From: Opitutaceae bacterium
GTDB lineage: Bacteria > Verrucomicrobiota > Verrucomicrobiia > Opitutales > Opitutaceae
Length of the DNA stretch: 64,000 nt
Direction of reading: 5' to 3'
Assembly (NCBI GenBank): GCA_028280945.1
Contig: JANQKV010000037.1
Span: 1 to 64,000, forward strand
The position numbers and the translations under genes were made by a program. A model generated the notes under the pieces. That model had not been told where the DNA came from, ran no database searches, and was given only the letters and a program-made list of their open reading frames with translations. Of this stretch, positions 42,101-51,636 are shown piece by piece; position 1 is the first letter of the stretch, and every line of letters starts with the position of its first letter.

Positions 42101-43786
42101 GTGCCCGATCCGACCTCCAGTGCCTCTGCCAACATCGCCCGCCATCTGCCGTTGATGGCGGACGCACAACCTGGTGTTGCGGCCCTCAAGATACCCCGCG
42201 GCCGTACTTCCCACGGCGACATTGATTATCTGACTCTGAGCTTTGCCGAACTCGAGACCGAGGCCGCTGCGTGGCAGCACCGACTTGTCTCAGCCGGAGT
42301 CGGGCGCGGCGATCGTGTGCTTGTCATGGTGCGCCAGGGCCTGCCGCTCATCGCCAGCGTGTTTGCCCTTTTCGCCACCGGGGCCGTGCCGGTGGTCATC
42401 GACCCGGGCATGGGGCGAAAGTCTTTTTTGCGCTGCGTGGAGCGATCCCGTCCCAAGGCCCTCCTGGGGATTCCACTTGCCCGGATCCTGAGCCACGTCT
42501 TTCGCGGAGCGTTCAAGTCGGTCTCGATCCGAGTGAGTGCCAGCGGCACCACCACCGCCCGGTGTAAGCGAGGAATGGATACGCCAACACGACTTGCCGT
42601 GGCCGACTCCGCGCCAGATGAGCTGGCCGCGATTTTGTTCACCTCGGGCTCAACCGGGGCGCCCAAGGGCGTTTGCTACGAACACGGCATGTTTGCCGGA
42701 CAAGTGGAGCTCATTCGCCGCACGTTTGATATCCAACCCGGTGAAATCGACCTGCCGATGTTGCCGATTTTCGCTCTCTTCAACCCCGCCCTCGGCATGA
42801 CCACCGTCGTGCCGGAGATCGATCCCAGCAAACCCGCCACGGTCGACCCGGCGAAGGTGGTGCAGGCGATCACGCAGGAAGGCATCACCAATTCATTCGG
42901 TTCGCCCACCCTGTGGTTGAAGATTGCCCGGCATTGCCAACGCCAGGGTTTGGTTCTCGGTTCGATGAAACGAGTGCTCTCGGCCGGGGCGCCGGTTTCT
43001 CCGGAGCTCTGGGAACTGATGCAGTCTGTCCTCGCCCACGGCACCCTGCACAGCCCCTACGGTGCCACCGAAGTGTTGCCCGTCAGCTCAATCGATGCCT
43101 CCACTGTCCTGGGCGAAACCGCCGCCCTGACCCTCGCAGGCAAAGGGACGTGTGTCGGCAAAATCGTGTCCGAAAACAAAGTGCGCATCATCGCGCTTCA
43201 AGAGGATCCCATCGCCACCTTGGCCGAAACAACACCACTTCCCGCCGGCAAAATCGGCGAAATCATCGTGCGCGGCCCTACCGTGACCAAAACCTACGAC
43301 GCGCTGCCCGAAGCCACTGCCCGGGCCAAGATTCGGGATGCCGACGGCACGATTTGGCACCGCATCGGCGATTGCGGTTACCTCGATGACGCCGATCGGC
43401 TGTGGTTTTGCGGTCGCGCTGCCGAGCGCGTGCGGACGGCCCACGGTCCACTTTACAGCGAACAGGTTGAGCCTGCTTTCAACAACCATGCAGGCGTGCG
43501 CCGCAGCGCCTTGATCGGGGTGGGTCCCTCCGATCGCCAACGCGCCGCCATAGTGATCGAACCTCGCGACCCGGCTGTGCTGAAAGCCAGCGCCAAAGGC
43601 CGTGAATTGGGCCGCCAACTCCGTGATGCGACACGCGAGCATCCCCATGCCGGACGCATTACGCTCTTCTTTTTTCACCCGAGTTTTCCCGTGGATGTCC
43701 GCCACAACGCCAAGATCCACCGGCTCACGTTGGCAAACTGGGCCGAGACTGAAGGCGTCGGCCTCGAAATCGATCCGAAGAAATGA
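42101..43786 (+). CDS. oleC: AMP-dependent synthetase, OleC-like (beta-lactone synthetase family); GTG start
   Basis: LFTSGSTGAPKGVCYEHGMFAGQVELIRRTFDIQPGEIDLPMLPIFALFNPALGMTTVVPEIDP; ATGA overlap with OleD-like gene. Confidence 0.8.
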   Translation: MPDPTSSASANIARHLPLMADAQPGVAALKIPRGRTSHGDIDYLTLSFAELETEAAAWQHRLVSAGVGRGDRVLVMVRQGLPLIASVFALFATGAVPVVIDPGMGRKSFLRCVERSRPKALLGIPLARILSHVFRGAFKSVSIRVSASGTTTARCKRGMDTPTRLAVADSAPDELAAILFTSGSTGAPKGVCYEHGMFAGQVELIRRTFDIQPGEIDLPMLPIFALFNPALGMTTVVPEIDPSKPATVDPAKVVQAITQEGITNSFGSPTLWLKIARHCQRQGLVLGSMKRVLSAGAPVSPELWELMQSVLAHGTLHSPYGATEVLPVSSIDASTVLGETAALTLAGKGTCVGKIVSENKVRIIALQEDPIATLAETTPLPAGKIGEIIVRGPTVTKTYDALPEATARAKIRDADGTIWHRIGDCGYLDDADRLWFCGRAAERVRTAHGPLYSEQVEPAFNNHAGVRRSALIGVGPSDRQRAAIVIEPRDPAVLKASAKGRELGRQLRDATREHPHAGRITLFFFHPSFPVDVRHNAKIHRLTLANWAETEGVGLEIDPKK

Positions 43787-44799
43787 GCGCACTTCCCTCC
43801 AGCCCCGTTTTGGTCACCGGCGGCACCGGTTTTCTTGGTTCACACTTGGTTGATCAACTGCTGGCTGCCGGACGTTCCGTGACGGTGGTATCCCGGCAAC
43901 CTCGGCCGGAGTTGGCCGCGCGGGGGATTCGCGTAGTAACAGGATCACTACACGACTCCACCGTCAGCGCCGAAGCCGTGCGCGACGTGGAGACCGTTTA
44001 CCACGTGGCGGCCCGGGTGGGGGTCTGGGGTAAGCGTGACGACTTTCACCGCGACAACGTGGTTGCCACGGAAACGCTTCTGGCCGCGGCACAGGCGGCG
44101 GAAGTAAGGCGCTTCATTTACACCAGCACGCCGAGTGTCGTCTACAATGGCCAGGACCTCTCCGGGGCCGACGAATCGCTTCCGCTTACGACCGATTGCC
44201 CCAGCCCCTATCCGCTTACCAAAGCCCAAGCCGAAGCCAAGGTGATTGCCGCCAACCGCAAAGGGTTTCTCACGACCGCCCTGCGACCTCACTTGATCTG
44301 GGGCATCGGTGATCCCCACCTGGTGCCGCGGATATTGGCGCGGGCTCGTGCGGGCCACCTGCGCATCGTCGGTCACGGACGAAACCGCGTCGACATGGTC
44401 CACATCACCAACGCCACCCAGGCCCACCTCGATGCAGAGTGTCACTTAATAAGTGACACTTCCCAAGACCCGGGGCCGGCGGGGAGGGCGTATTTTATCA
44501 CCAATGATGAGCCGGTGAATTTGTGGGAGTGGATCAACGGACTTTTGCGTGCATTGGGAGAGCCGCCGCTCACAAAGCGTATCTCGCTCGCTGCAGCGTC
44601 ACGCATCGGAGCCGTCTGCGAGGGCCTTTGGGGCGTGTTGCCATTAAAAGGCGAGCCGCCCATGACTCGCTTCATCGCCGCGGAATTGGCCAAGGACCAT
44701 TGGTTCGACATCAGTGCCGCCCGCCGCGACCTCGGCTACCGACCCACCGTCTCCATGGCCGACGGCACCGCCGAGCTGGTCGCCCACTTGCTCGGTTAA
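43783..44799 (+). CDS. oleD: NAD(P)-dependent epimerase/reductase, OleD-like
   Basis: VLVTGGTGFLGSHLVDQLLAAGRSV, YTSTPSVVYNG, YPLTKAQAEAKV. Confidence 0.8.
   Translation: MSALPSSPVLVTGGTGFLGSHLVDQLLAAGRSVTVVSRQPRPELAARGIRVVTGSLHDSTVSAEAVRDVETVYHVAARVGVWGKRDDFHRDNVVATETLLAAAQAAEVRRFIYTSTPSVVYNGQDLSGADESLPLTTDCPSPYPLTKAQAEAKVIAANRKGFLTTALRPHLIWGIGDPHLVPRILARARAGHLRIVGHGRNRVDMVHITNATQAHLDAECHLISDTSQDPGPAGRAYFITNDEPVNLWEWINGLLRALGEPPLTKRISLAAASRIGAVCEGLWGVLPLKGEPPMTRFIAAELAKDHWFDISAARRDLGYRPTVSMADGTAELVAHLLG
44438..44460. repeat. Perfect 23-bp palindrome AGTGTCACTTA-A-TAAGTGACACT within oleD
   Basis: Read directly; 11-bp arms, 1-nt centre. Confidence 0.97.
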
Positions 44800-45602
44800 C
44801 CGCGCTGGCGGACGGCTTCGAAGAGGGTGATGATCGTGGCCATGGCCACGTTGAGAGAGTCGGCCTGGCCCGCCATCGGGATGCGCACGGTGTCGTCCGC
44901 TTCCGCCAGCCACTCGTCACTCAGTCCGTATTGTTCGCTGCCCATCACGATGGCCAAAGGCCCGGTTAGGGCGGCGGCGGTATGCAACTGAGTCGCGGCC
45001 GGGGTGGTGGCAACCGACCGAATGCCTTTGGCCTGCAACCAGTCCCGCACATCGCCGCTGTCGGCAATCACCACCGGCACCGAAAAAAGCACGCCGGTCG
45101 ATGCCCGCACCACGTTGGGGTTAAACAAATCGGTAACCGGATCGCAGACGATCAGTCCATCCACTCCCGCGGCATCCGCGCTGCGCAGGATCGTGCCCAG
45201 ATTACCGGGTTTTTCAATTGCCTCCACCACCAGTAAAAACGGGGACACGGAGAGAGCCAGGTCGTCGAGATCGTTGCGCCACTGGGGCAGGACGGCCAAC
45301 AGCCCGTCAGGACGCTCGCGGTATGCGACCTTGGCAAACGCGGGCTTGTTGAGTTGGAAAACCCGGGCTCCCGCCGCCTCCGCATCGGCAATCAATCGGG
45401 CCTCATTGCCCTGCGCGCCGGGATACCACTCGGGGCACACAAAGAGTTCAACCGGAGGATGGCCTTTGTCGATCGCCCGCCGGATCTGCCGATAACCCTC
45501 CACCAGAAACTGCTGGGCCGCATCGCGCGGCCGCCGATCGCGCAACTTGACGAGCTGTTTTACCCGGGGGTTCTGCAGGCTGGTGATGACCTCGGCATCC
45601 AT
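44796..45602 (-). CDS. TrmH/SpoU-family RNA 2'-O-methyltransferase
   Basis: FLLVVEAIEKPGNLGTILRSADAAGVDGLIVC, LAIVMGSEQYGLSDEWLAEADDTVRIPMAGQADSLNVAMATIITLFEA. Confidence 0.93.
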   Translation of the reverse strand: MDAEVITSLQNPRVKQLVKLRDRRPRDAAQQFLVEGYRQIRRAIDKGHPPVELFVCPEWYPGAQGNEARLIADAEAAGARVFQLNKPAFAKVAYRERPDGLLAVLPQWRNDLDDLALSVSPFLLVVEAIEKPGNLGTILRSADAAGVDGLIVCDPVTDLFNPNVVRASTGVLFSVPVVIADSGDVRDWLQAKGIRSVATTPAATQLHTAAALTGPLAIVMGSEQYGLSDEWLAEADDTVRIPMAGQADSLNVAMATIITLFEAVRQRG

Positions 45603-45603
45603 A

Positions 45604-45681
45604 CCCACGAAACACACGAAATCGCTCGAAAAGAAAACACTGCATTCCGCCCCTATCGTGTCTTTTCGTGTGTTTCGTGGG
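45604..45681. repeat. Inverted repeat with perfect 18-bp arms (CCCACGAAACACACGAAA / TTTCGTGTGTTTCGTGGG)
   Basis: Arms at 45604-45621 and 45664-45681; read directly. Confidence 0.97.
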
Positions 45682-46963
45682 CAGAAAGCAAAACCAACGC
45701 CGCCGGGACTTTCCGTTTCCCTACCATACTGAGATCGAGCTCGAAATCACGACGCTCACCAATCGCGGCGTAGGTCTCGGTCGGGTGAAAGTCGCCGTTG
45801 ATCCGGCAAATCAACCATCCGAAATCGACAATTCCGATTCAAGCTGGGTGGTCATGGTGCCCTTTGCGTTGCCCGGCGAGCGCGTGCGGGCGCGGGTGTT
45901 TCGCAACCAAAAGAATTTTTCCGAAGCCGATCTGGTGGAGGTTCTGCAGGCTTCGCCCGACCGCATCGAACCGCGCTGTCCGGTGTTTGGGGCCTGCGGT
46001 GGCTGTCAGTATCAACATTTTAACTACGATGGGCAGCTGGCTTGGAAACGCCGGCAGGTTACCGAGCTCCTCCGCCACATGGCGGGCATCGAGCACGCCG
46101 TGAATCCGGTGATCGGTTCGCCGGAGCAATTCGGCTACCGTTCCAAGATCACGCCTCACTTCCAACTGCCGCGAGAGGGCGATGATCCCGCAGCGCAGCC
46201 CATCGGTTTCCTCCGTCAGGGCACCCGCAACCAGATCGTGGACGTGCCGGCATGTCTGATCGCCACCGCCGTCATCAATGCCACGCTCGGGGACGTGCGC
46301 GCCGCCGTGCGCCAAAAACTCGGTCAGGGAGGCTACAAAAAGGGCGCCACGTTGCTTCTGCGAGATGCCTCGGGCGAGGTTACCACCGACTACGATCAAA
46401 TCGTCACGGAGACTGTGGGCGACCTGCAGCTGCGATTCCTGGCCCGCGATTTTTTCCAAAACAACCCCTCCATCCTCCCGGCATTTACGGACTATGCCCG
46501 TGAGCAGGCGGCGGGGAGCGGGGCCAAATTCATGGTCGATGCCTACTGCGGCAGTGGACTTTTTGCGCTCACCGCGGCCCCCGCCTTCGAACTGGTGCGG
46601 GGCATTGAGATCAGCAAGACCTCAGTGGAATTTGCGACCGCCAACGCCAAGCGGAACGACATTACCAACGCCACTTTTCAAGCTGGCGACGCTTCGGCCA
46701 TCTTCGCGGATCTGGACTTTCCGCCAGCCGATACGGTTGTGTTGATCGATCCCCCGCGAAAGGGCTGTGATGAGAGTTTCCTGAACCAGCTCTTCGCCTA
46801 CGGACCGCGGGCGGTGGTCTACGTGAGTTGCGACCCCGCCACTCAGATGCGGGACCTCGTGCATTTCCGCGAAGCTGACTACAAGATCACTGCCGTGCAG
46901 CCCTTCGACCTTTTCCCCCAAACCCGCCACCTCGAGTGCGTGGTGACTTTGGTGAAGACCTGA
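45668..46963 (+). CDS. RumA/TrmA-family RNA (uracil-5) methyltransferase
   Basis: CPVFGACGGCQYQHFNYDGQLAWKRRQV, DAYCGSGLFAL, VLIDPPRKGCDESFL, VYVSCDPATQMRDL; GTG start candidates 45668/45677. Confidence 0.9.
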   Translation: MCFVGRKQNQRRRDFPFPYHTEIELEITTLTNRGVGLGRVKVAVDPANQPSEIDNSDSSWVVMVPFALPGERVRARVFRNQKNFSEADLVEVLQASPDRIEPRCPVFGACGGCQYQHFNYDGQLAWKRRQVTELLRHMAGIEHAVNPVIGSPEQFGYRSKITPHFQLPREGDDPAAQPIGFLRQGTRNQIVDVPACLIATAVINATLGDVRAAVRQKLGQGGYKKGATLLLRDASGEVTTDYDQIVTETVGDLQLRFLARDFFQNNPSILPAFTDYAREQAAGSGAKFMVDAYCGSGLFALTAAPAFELVRGIEISKTSVEFATANAKRNDITNATFQAGDASAIFADLDFPPADTVVLIDPPRKGCDESFLNQLFAYGPRAVVYVSCDPATQMRDLVHFREADYKITAVQPFDLFPQTRHLECVVTLVKT

Positions 46964-47012
46964 GCGAAATGAATCCCTATGAGAAATTCGCCGTGACCTG
47001 AGGATCGCGACA

Positions 47013-50000
47013 GTGTTCGACTCAAAAAATAGGAAAGTGAAGATTCACGCGGAAGATTCTACCTGTTCGATCCACGATGTCTTGAGAAGCATCATCTTGA
47101 TCGGATTGTTTGGCTGGGGGCTGCTCCCGAGCTTGTCAGCATGGGATTCGGACGACTTGGGGCTATGGGCCAACGGGAACGTTGAAATCCACCTTCACCT
47201 CGGCCTGGCGCCCACTTACCCTGATGGACTCAACCCGAGCAGTGCGGCACAGCAAGCCACCGCCGCTTGGAACGAAGTCATGCAGAATGTGACCCTGGTG
47301 CCGATCGTGGAGTCGAACGTGAGTCGGATCACCGACAACGGCCTGAACAACGTAACCTTCGGCACGCAGGTGTTTGGCGAGGAGTTGGGCGAAGGCGTGC
47401 TGGCTGTCACCCTCATCAAGTCGGAGAACCGGGTGCGACTGGAAACCGACGTAGTGGTAAACTCAACCCAGACTTGGAGCAGCTACCGCGGTCCACTGCG
47501 GGAGGGGTCCGATGACATTTTGCGCGTTCTGATTCACGAGTTCGGCCATGTCATGGGGTTGGACCACCCGGACGAGGCTCAACAAACAGTCGAGGCACTG
47601 ATGAACTCATACGTCAGCAACATCGATTCACTCATGACCGACGACCGTGATGGGATTGGAGCTCTGTATGGTTTTACCGCCCTAAACCCCGGTCGGCCGC
47701 CCATCTTGATCAGCGGCGTGTTTGATCGGTCGATCGAACTCGGCCAACCCCTCCACGTCCTGCCCAATGTGGACGGCGCCAGACCCATGGCGTTTCAGTG
47801 GTTTAGGAACGACCAGCCCCTGATTGATCAAACGAGCATTGCCTTGGATATTCCCCAACTCACCCGGAATGACGAGGGGCGTTATTCGGTGGAGATCACA
47901 AACGCAGCCGGCATGACATCGGGTTCATTCGAGCTGTCGGTAACGGACCCAGTGGCACCTATCGTCGTCGGACAGCCGCGACGAACTGAGGGCATATTGG
48001 ATGAGCGCCTTGTCCTCCAATTCACGGTGTATGGCTCGGACCCCAAAACCTACCAATGGTATCTCAACGGTTCTCCCATCGAAGGCGCTTCATCACCTTT
48101 CTATGTGATTTCCGATTTGGATGATTCCGACGCCGGATTTTACCATGTTGAGGTATCCAACATCGCGGGGATGGCTTCGAGTTCGACTCATGAAGTCATC
48201 ATAAAACCATTGCCTGAGCCTCAGTTCTCCGAATGGCCTTTAACGCCACCGGCAATCGTCGCCCTGAATCCCGGAGAAACCTTCGAACTCGGCAGTGGGG
48301 GCGGAGTGGGGAGCACTATTTTCCATCAATGGTATCGCAACGGGGTGCCAGTGGCAGGGGCCAATACCCCATGGTTGCGCATAACCCACTCGGCGGAGTC
48401 TCCCGGTGAATACGTTCTTGTCACCACCAACCCGACGGGCTCCGCAAACAGCCAAGTCTATCGGGTGCAGAACGTCGATGAAGGTGCGCCCGACAATCCT
48501 GTTTTTCCGACCATAGATCCCACCACTCAAAACATTCTGGTGGATGATATCTTCAGGGATGTGCGTGGTGACGTGATTCTGCACAGCCAGCTTTCCAACA
48601 ACATCTGGCTCTGGAACACTCAAGAGGGGCGGTTTACCCGCACCATCCCACTGCCCATGGGGGTTCATCGCGTCAGCTACTTGCACGACTGGGATTGCCT
48701 GTTGTTTCTGCATGACGACGCGCGTATTTCCAAGCTGCCGCTAAATGGGTCCGGCAACGAACTGTCGGAGTTCATCGATGCGCCTTCGTCTGCGGTTGAG
48801 TTTGGCGCAGCCGGCGAGTTTTTGATCGTTCAAAAGTCCACTGGCAGCCATTCTGCCTACTACAGCTATGACTCCATCGGAAATCTGCGGGATTCCGTTT
48901 CATTCATCGAGAGCTCGACCGACATGGTGTGGAACTCAGCCTTCAAACGGCTTCAGTTTTTTGCCGCGGGTTCCAACGCAATCTACACGTTGCCGATTTC
49001 AAATTCGGGTGAAATCGGCACCCAAAACGGGAGGCGTTTTCCGGGATCCGGTCTGGGGATTTCACCATTGGTTCTTTCTCCCGATCAGAGCCTATTGCTC
49101 ACGGGAGGGGGAATCGTTTTGGAGGCTCTCACACTTCGACTAATCCGTAACTTGGGATTTCGGTTTGAATCCGCGATCTGGACTCAGTCCGGGCCGATCA
49201 CCGCCACGACCACGACCCAAGGTGTAGCGATCTCGCTACTGAACCCATCCTCATTTGCAGAAACCAAACGCTTCACCGCCCCGGGACATAGTCCTACTCT
49301 TTTCGGTATTCCTGATGGCCGCATCATGGCAATCACGACCGTGAAGGATCGGCTGGTTTTTTCACTGCTGAGGGAGAATTTGGAACCGGTCTATCAGCTA
49401 AGCCACCGGGGCGTTGATCAGATGGCTACTGAAACAAGCCTAACCAACCTCTCCACCCGAGTATGGATTGATGAGCATCCCAGCCCTCCATTGGTTGCAG
49501 GGTTTGTAGTCGATGGCACCGAACCCATCACTGTGCTGCTTCGAGCAATTGGGCCTGGCCTCGAACCTTTCGGGGTGAACGACGTTCTAAGAGACCCCAC
49601 CATAACCATCTATGATGCTGAAGGATCGGAGGTCGCATACAACGACGATTGGTCAAGCAACGGCTTGACCGACATGGCCCGGTTGTTTGCCCGTCTTGGC
49701 GCCTTTACCTTGGCAGACTTCAGCCGTGATTCGGCTCTGCAGACAACCTTGAAACCTGGCCCCTACACCGCTCATGTGGCTGGAAGATACGGCGGAGCCG
49801 GGAATGCTCTCTTGGAGGTTTATGAAGCCACACCGCTCAAGGTGGACGCGCGTCTCTCAAATCTCTCCACGCGGATGCCAACCGGATCGGGAGAACGAGC
49901 CATGATCTCCGGCTTCGTCATCACTGGAAACCAATCAAGGTCGATCCTGGTTCGGGGGGTAGGGCCCAGTTTGGGCAGTTACGGCGTAGATGATTTCTTG

Positions 50001-50246
50001 GCAAATCCCGCTCTCGAGCTATTCCAATCAGGCAACCTGCTGGGCAGCAATGACAACTGGGCGGGAGCGCAGGAGACGAAGGATGCCGCCAGGCTGGTGG
50101 GAGCGTTTCCCTTGGATTCCGACAATAGCCTCGATGCAGCGATGCTCATAACCCTGACCGCTGGGGTCTACACCACTCAAATTTCGAATGCCGACGGCAA
50201 TGATCTCGGAAGCGCTTTGATGGAAGTCTACCTTATGGAAGACTGA
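47013..50246 (+). CDS. Exported matrixin-like zinc metallopeptidase with Ig-like and C-terminal repeat domains
   Basis: HEFGHVMGLDHPDE zinc motif; Ig-like PTFQWFRNDQPL-type modules; duplicated NLSTR..GFVV/IxG..xxLxRxxGPxL C-terminal repeats. Confidence 0.85.
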   Translation: MFDSKNRKVKIHAEDSTCSIHDVLRSIILIGLFGWGLLPSLSAWDSDDLGLWANGNVEIHLHLGLAPTYPDGLNPSSAAQQATAAWNEVMQNVTLVPIVESNVSRITDNGLNNVTFGTQVFGEELGEGVLAVTLIKSENRVRLETDVVVNSTQTWSSYRGPLREGSDDILRVLIHEFGHVMGLDHPDEAQQTVEALMNSYVSNIDSLMTDDRDGIGALYGFTALNPGRPPILISGVFDRSIELGQPLHVLPNVDGARPMAFQWFRNDQPLIDQTSIALDIPQLTRNDEGRYSVEITNAAGMTSGSFELSVTDPVAPIVVGQPRRTEGILDERLVLQFTVYGSDPKTYQWYLNGSPIEGASSPFYVISDLDDSDAGFYHVEVSNIAGMASSSTHEVIIKPLPEPQFSEWPLTPPAIVALNPGETFELGSGGGVGSTIFHQWYRNGVPVAGANTPWLRITHSAESPGEYVLVTTNPTGSANSQVYRVQNVDEGAPDNPVFPTIDPTTQNILVDDIFRDVRGDVILHSQLSNNIWLWNTQEGRFTRTIPLPMGVHRVSYLHDWDCLLFLHDDARISKLPLNGSGNELSEFIDAPSSAVEFGAAGEFLIVQKSTGSHSAYYSYDSIGNLRDSVSFIESSTDMVWNSAFKRLQFFAAGSNAIYTLPISNSGEIGTQNGRRFPGSGLGISPLVLSPDQSLLLTGGGIVLEALTLRLIRNLGFRFESAIWTQSGPITATTTTQGVAISLLNPSSFAETKRFTAPGHSPTLFGIPDGRIMAITTVKDRLVFSLLRENLEPVYQLSHRGVDQMATETSLTNLSTRVWIDEHPSPPLVAGFVVDGTEPITVLLRAIGPGLEPFGVNDVLRDPTITIYDAEGSEVAYNDDWSSNGLTDMARLFARLGAFTLADFSRDSALQTTLKPGPYTAHVAGRYGGAGNALLEVYEATPLKVDARLSNLSTRMPTGSGERAMISGFVITGNQSRSILVRGVGPSLGSYGVDDFLANPALELFQSGNLLGSNDNWAGAQETKDAARLVGAFPLDSDNSLDAAMLITLTAGVYTTQISNADGNDLGSALMEVYLMED

Positions 50247-50252
50247 TTCATG

Positions 50253-51026
50253 TTACCCGCGCTGAGCAATGGCGGCGACGATTTCCTGGCTGGAGACGAC
50301 CACGCCACCAGGTTTTTCCACGGTAATCACAAAGGCCACGGGTTCACTGACGGCGAGGGCCGCGCGAATGGGCACCACCACTTCACCTTCGCCGGCCGGA
50401 ATATCGAACACCCCGCCGTCCACCGGACGTTCGTCGCGTTCAGGATCGACGATCCAAAGTTGGTATTGCGCAACCGTCGGATCGTTGGCCGGCAGACCTT
50501 CGAAACGCATGTAGCCGGATTGCGAATCATCAGCCCAGACCACATCGCCGGATAGTCCTTCGTAATCGGCAAGCCCGGCGAAGGGAAGTTGGACTGATGA
50601 TGCGGAGGCCAACAGAGCGTTGCGCGCCTGGGCGGGGTCAACCTCGTCGGGAGCACTCGGTTCGCTGGTGTAGAGTAGAATTCCAAAACAGGCCGCCGCG
50701 GCCCACCCCAACGCGGGATGTTTCCAGAACGAAATGATGTCGGCATTAGATTCAACCGACTCGGCTGGTGGAACCGTCTCCGACGCAGGCATGAAGGCCT
50801 TGGTTTCCTGCTCAAGTTTTGCGACCAGCCGGGCCGGGGGCCGGGCGGTAGCTTCCGGCAAGGTGGACTCCAGCCCGGCCACGAGCAAGTCGAGCCCGGT
50901 GTCGGGTTGGAACCCATGGTCGTCCACGAGCTGCTGCCATTCAGCCCGCTCTTCGGGCGACAGGTCACCCAGGGCGCGCGCAGCGTCCAACTCGTCAAAG
51001 CGGGAGGCAAGGTCCGAGGGTTTCAT
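50253..51026 (-). CDS. Anti-sigma factor (RskA-like)
   Basis: One TM (WAAAACFGILLYTS), C-terminal YQLWIVDPERDERPVDGGVFDIPAGEGEVVVPIRAAL; ATGA overlap with sigma gene. Confidence 0.85.
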   Translation of the reverse strand: MKPSDLASRFDELDAARALGDLSPEERAEWQQLVDDHGFQPDTGLDLLVAGLESTLPEATARPPARLVAKLEQETKAFMPASETVPPAESVESNADIISFWKHPALGWAAAACFGILLYTSEPSAPDEVDPAQARNALLASASSVQLPFAGLADYEGLSGDVVWADDSQSGYMRFEGLPANDPTVAQYQLWIVDPERDERPVDGGVFDIPAGEGEVVVPIRAALAVSEPVAFVITVEKPGGVVVSSQEIVAAIAQRG

Positions 51027-51595
51027 GGTGAGGCGGGGGTGGGTTGGTCAGCGCGCATGAGGGCACGCATTTCGATGAGACCACGGCGCAGGCGCGTTTT
51101 CACGGTGCCCAGCGGCAAGCCGGTGCGGTCGGCTATTTCGTGGTGAGTGAGTCCATCGGCAAAGTGCAGATTAAAGAGGTCGCGGATCTCGGTGGGAAGC
51201 TGCTTGAGCGCAGCGTGAAGGTTTTCGCTGTCAACACTGCGGCGGTGCGGGTCGGCCGCAGTGAGTTTTTGATCAAAATCTTCCGGCAGGGGTTCGGCTT
51301 GGGGACGACGGCCTTTGCGGCGCAACCAGTCGATGCTGCGACGGCGGGCAATGAGTCCGATGAACGTCGCCGCCGAGGCACGTGAACGATCGAAGCGGTC
51401 GGCTTTTTGCCAAAGTTCGGTAAAGGCTTCCTGCACGACGTCTTCGGCTTCTGAATCGGGCTGCACGTAGCGGCGCGTGATGTTCCAGACTAAGTTTCCA
51501 AATAGAGCGATGCAGTCATTCATCGCCCGCGGTTCGCGACGAGCGACTCGCGGAAGAATATCATCAGCGGCAGGATCTGGTCCCGATTGGGCCAT
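51023..51595 (-). CDS. ECF RNA polymerase sigma factor (SigK-like)
   Basis: DVVQEAFTELWQKADRFD, GLPLGTVKTRLRRGLIEMR. Confidence 0.9.
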   Translation of the reverse strand: MAQSGPDPAADDILPRVARREPRAMNDCIALFGNLVWNITRRYVQPDSEAEDVVQEAFTELWQKADRFDRSRASAATFIGLIARRRSIDWLRRKGRRPQAEPLPEDFDQKLTAADPHRRSVDSENLHAALKQLPTEIRDLFNLHFADGLTHHEIADRTGLPLGTVKTRLRRGLIEMRALMRADQPTPASP

Positions 51596-51636
51596 CTCTC
51601 AGGGGAAATGACTTTTCTTCCGCGAGACAACTCAGG

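Noticed and set aside
44793-44800. Overlap of the oleD stop and the TrmH-family gene stop
   Set aside because: Simple convergent 4-bp stop overlap (TTAA), common in compact genomes.
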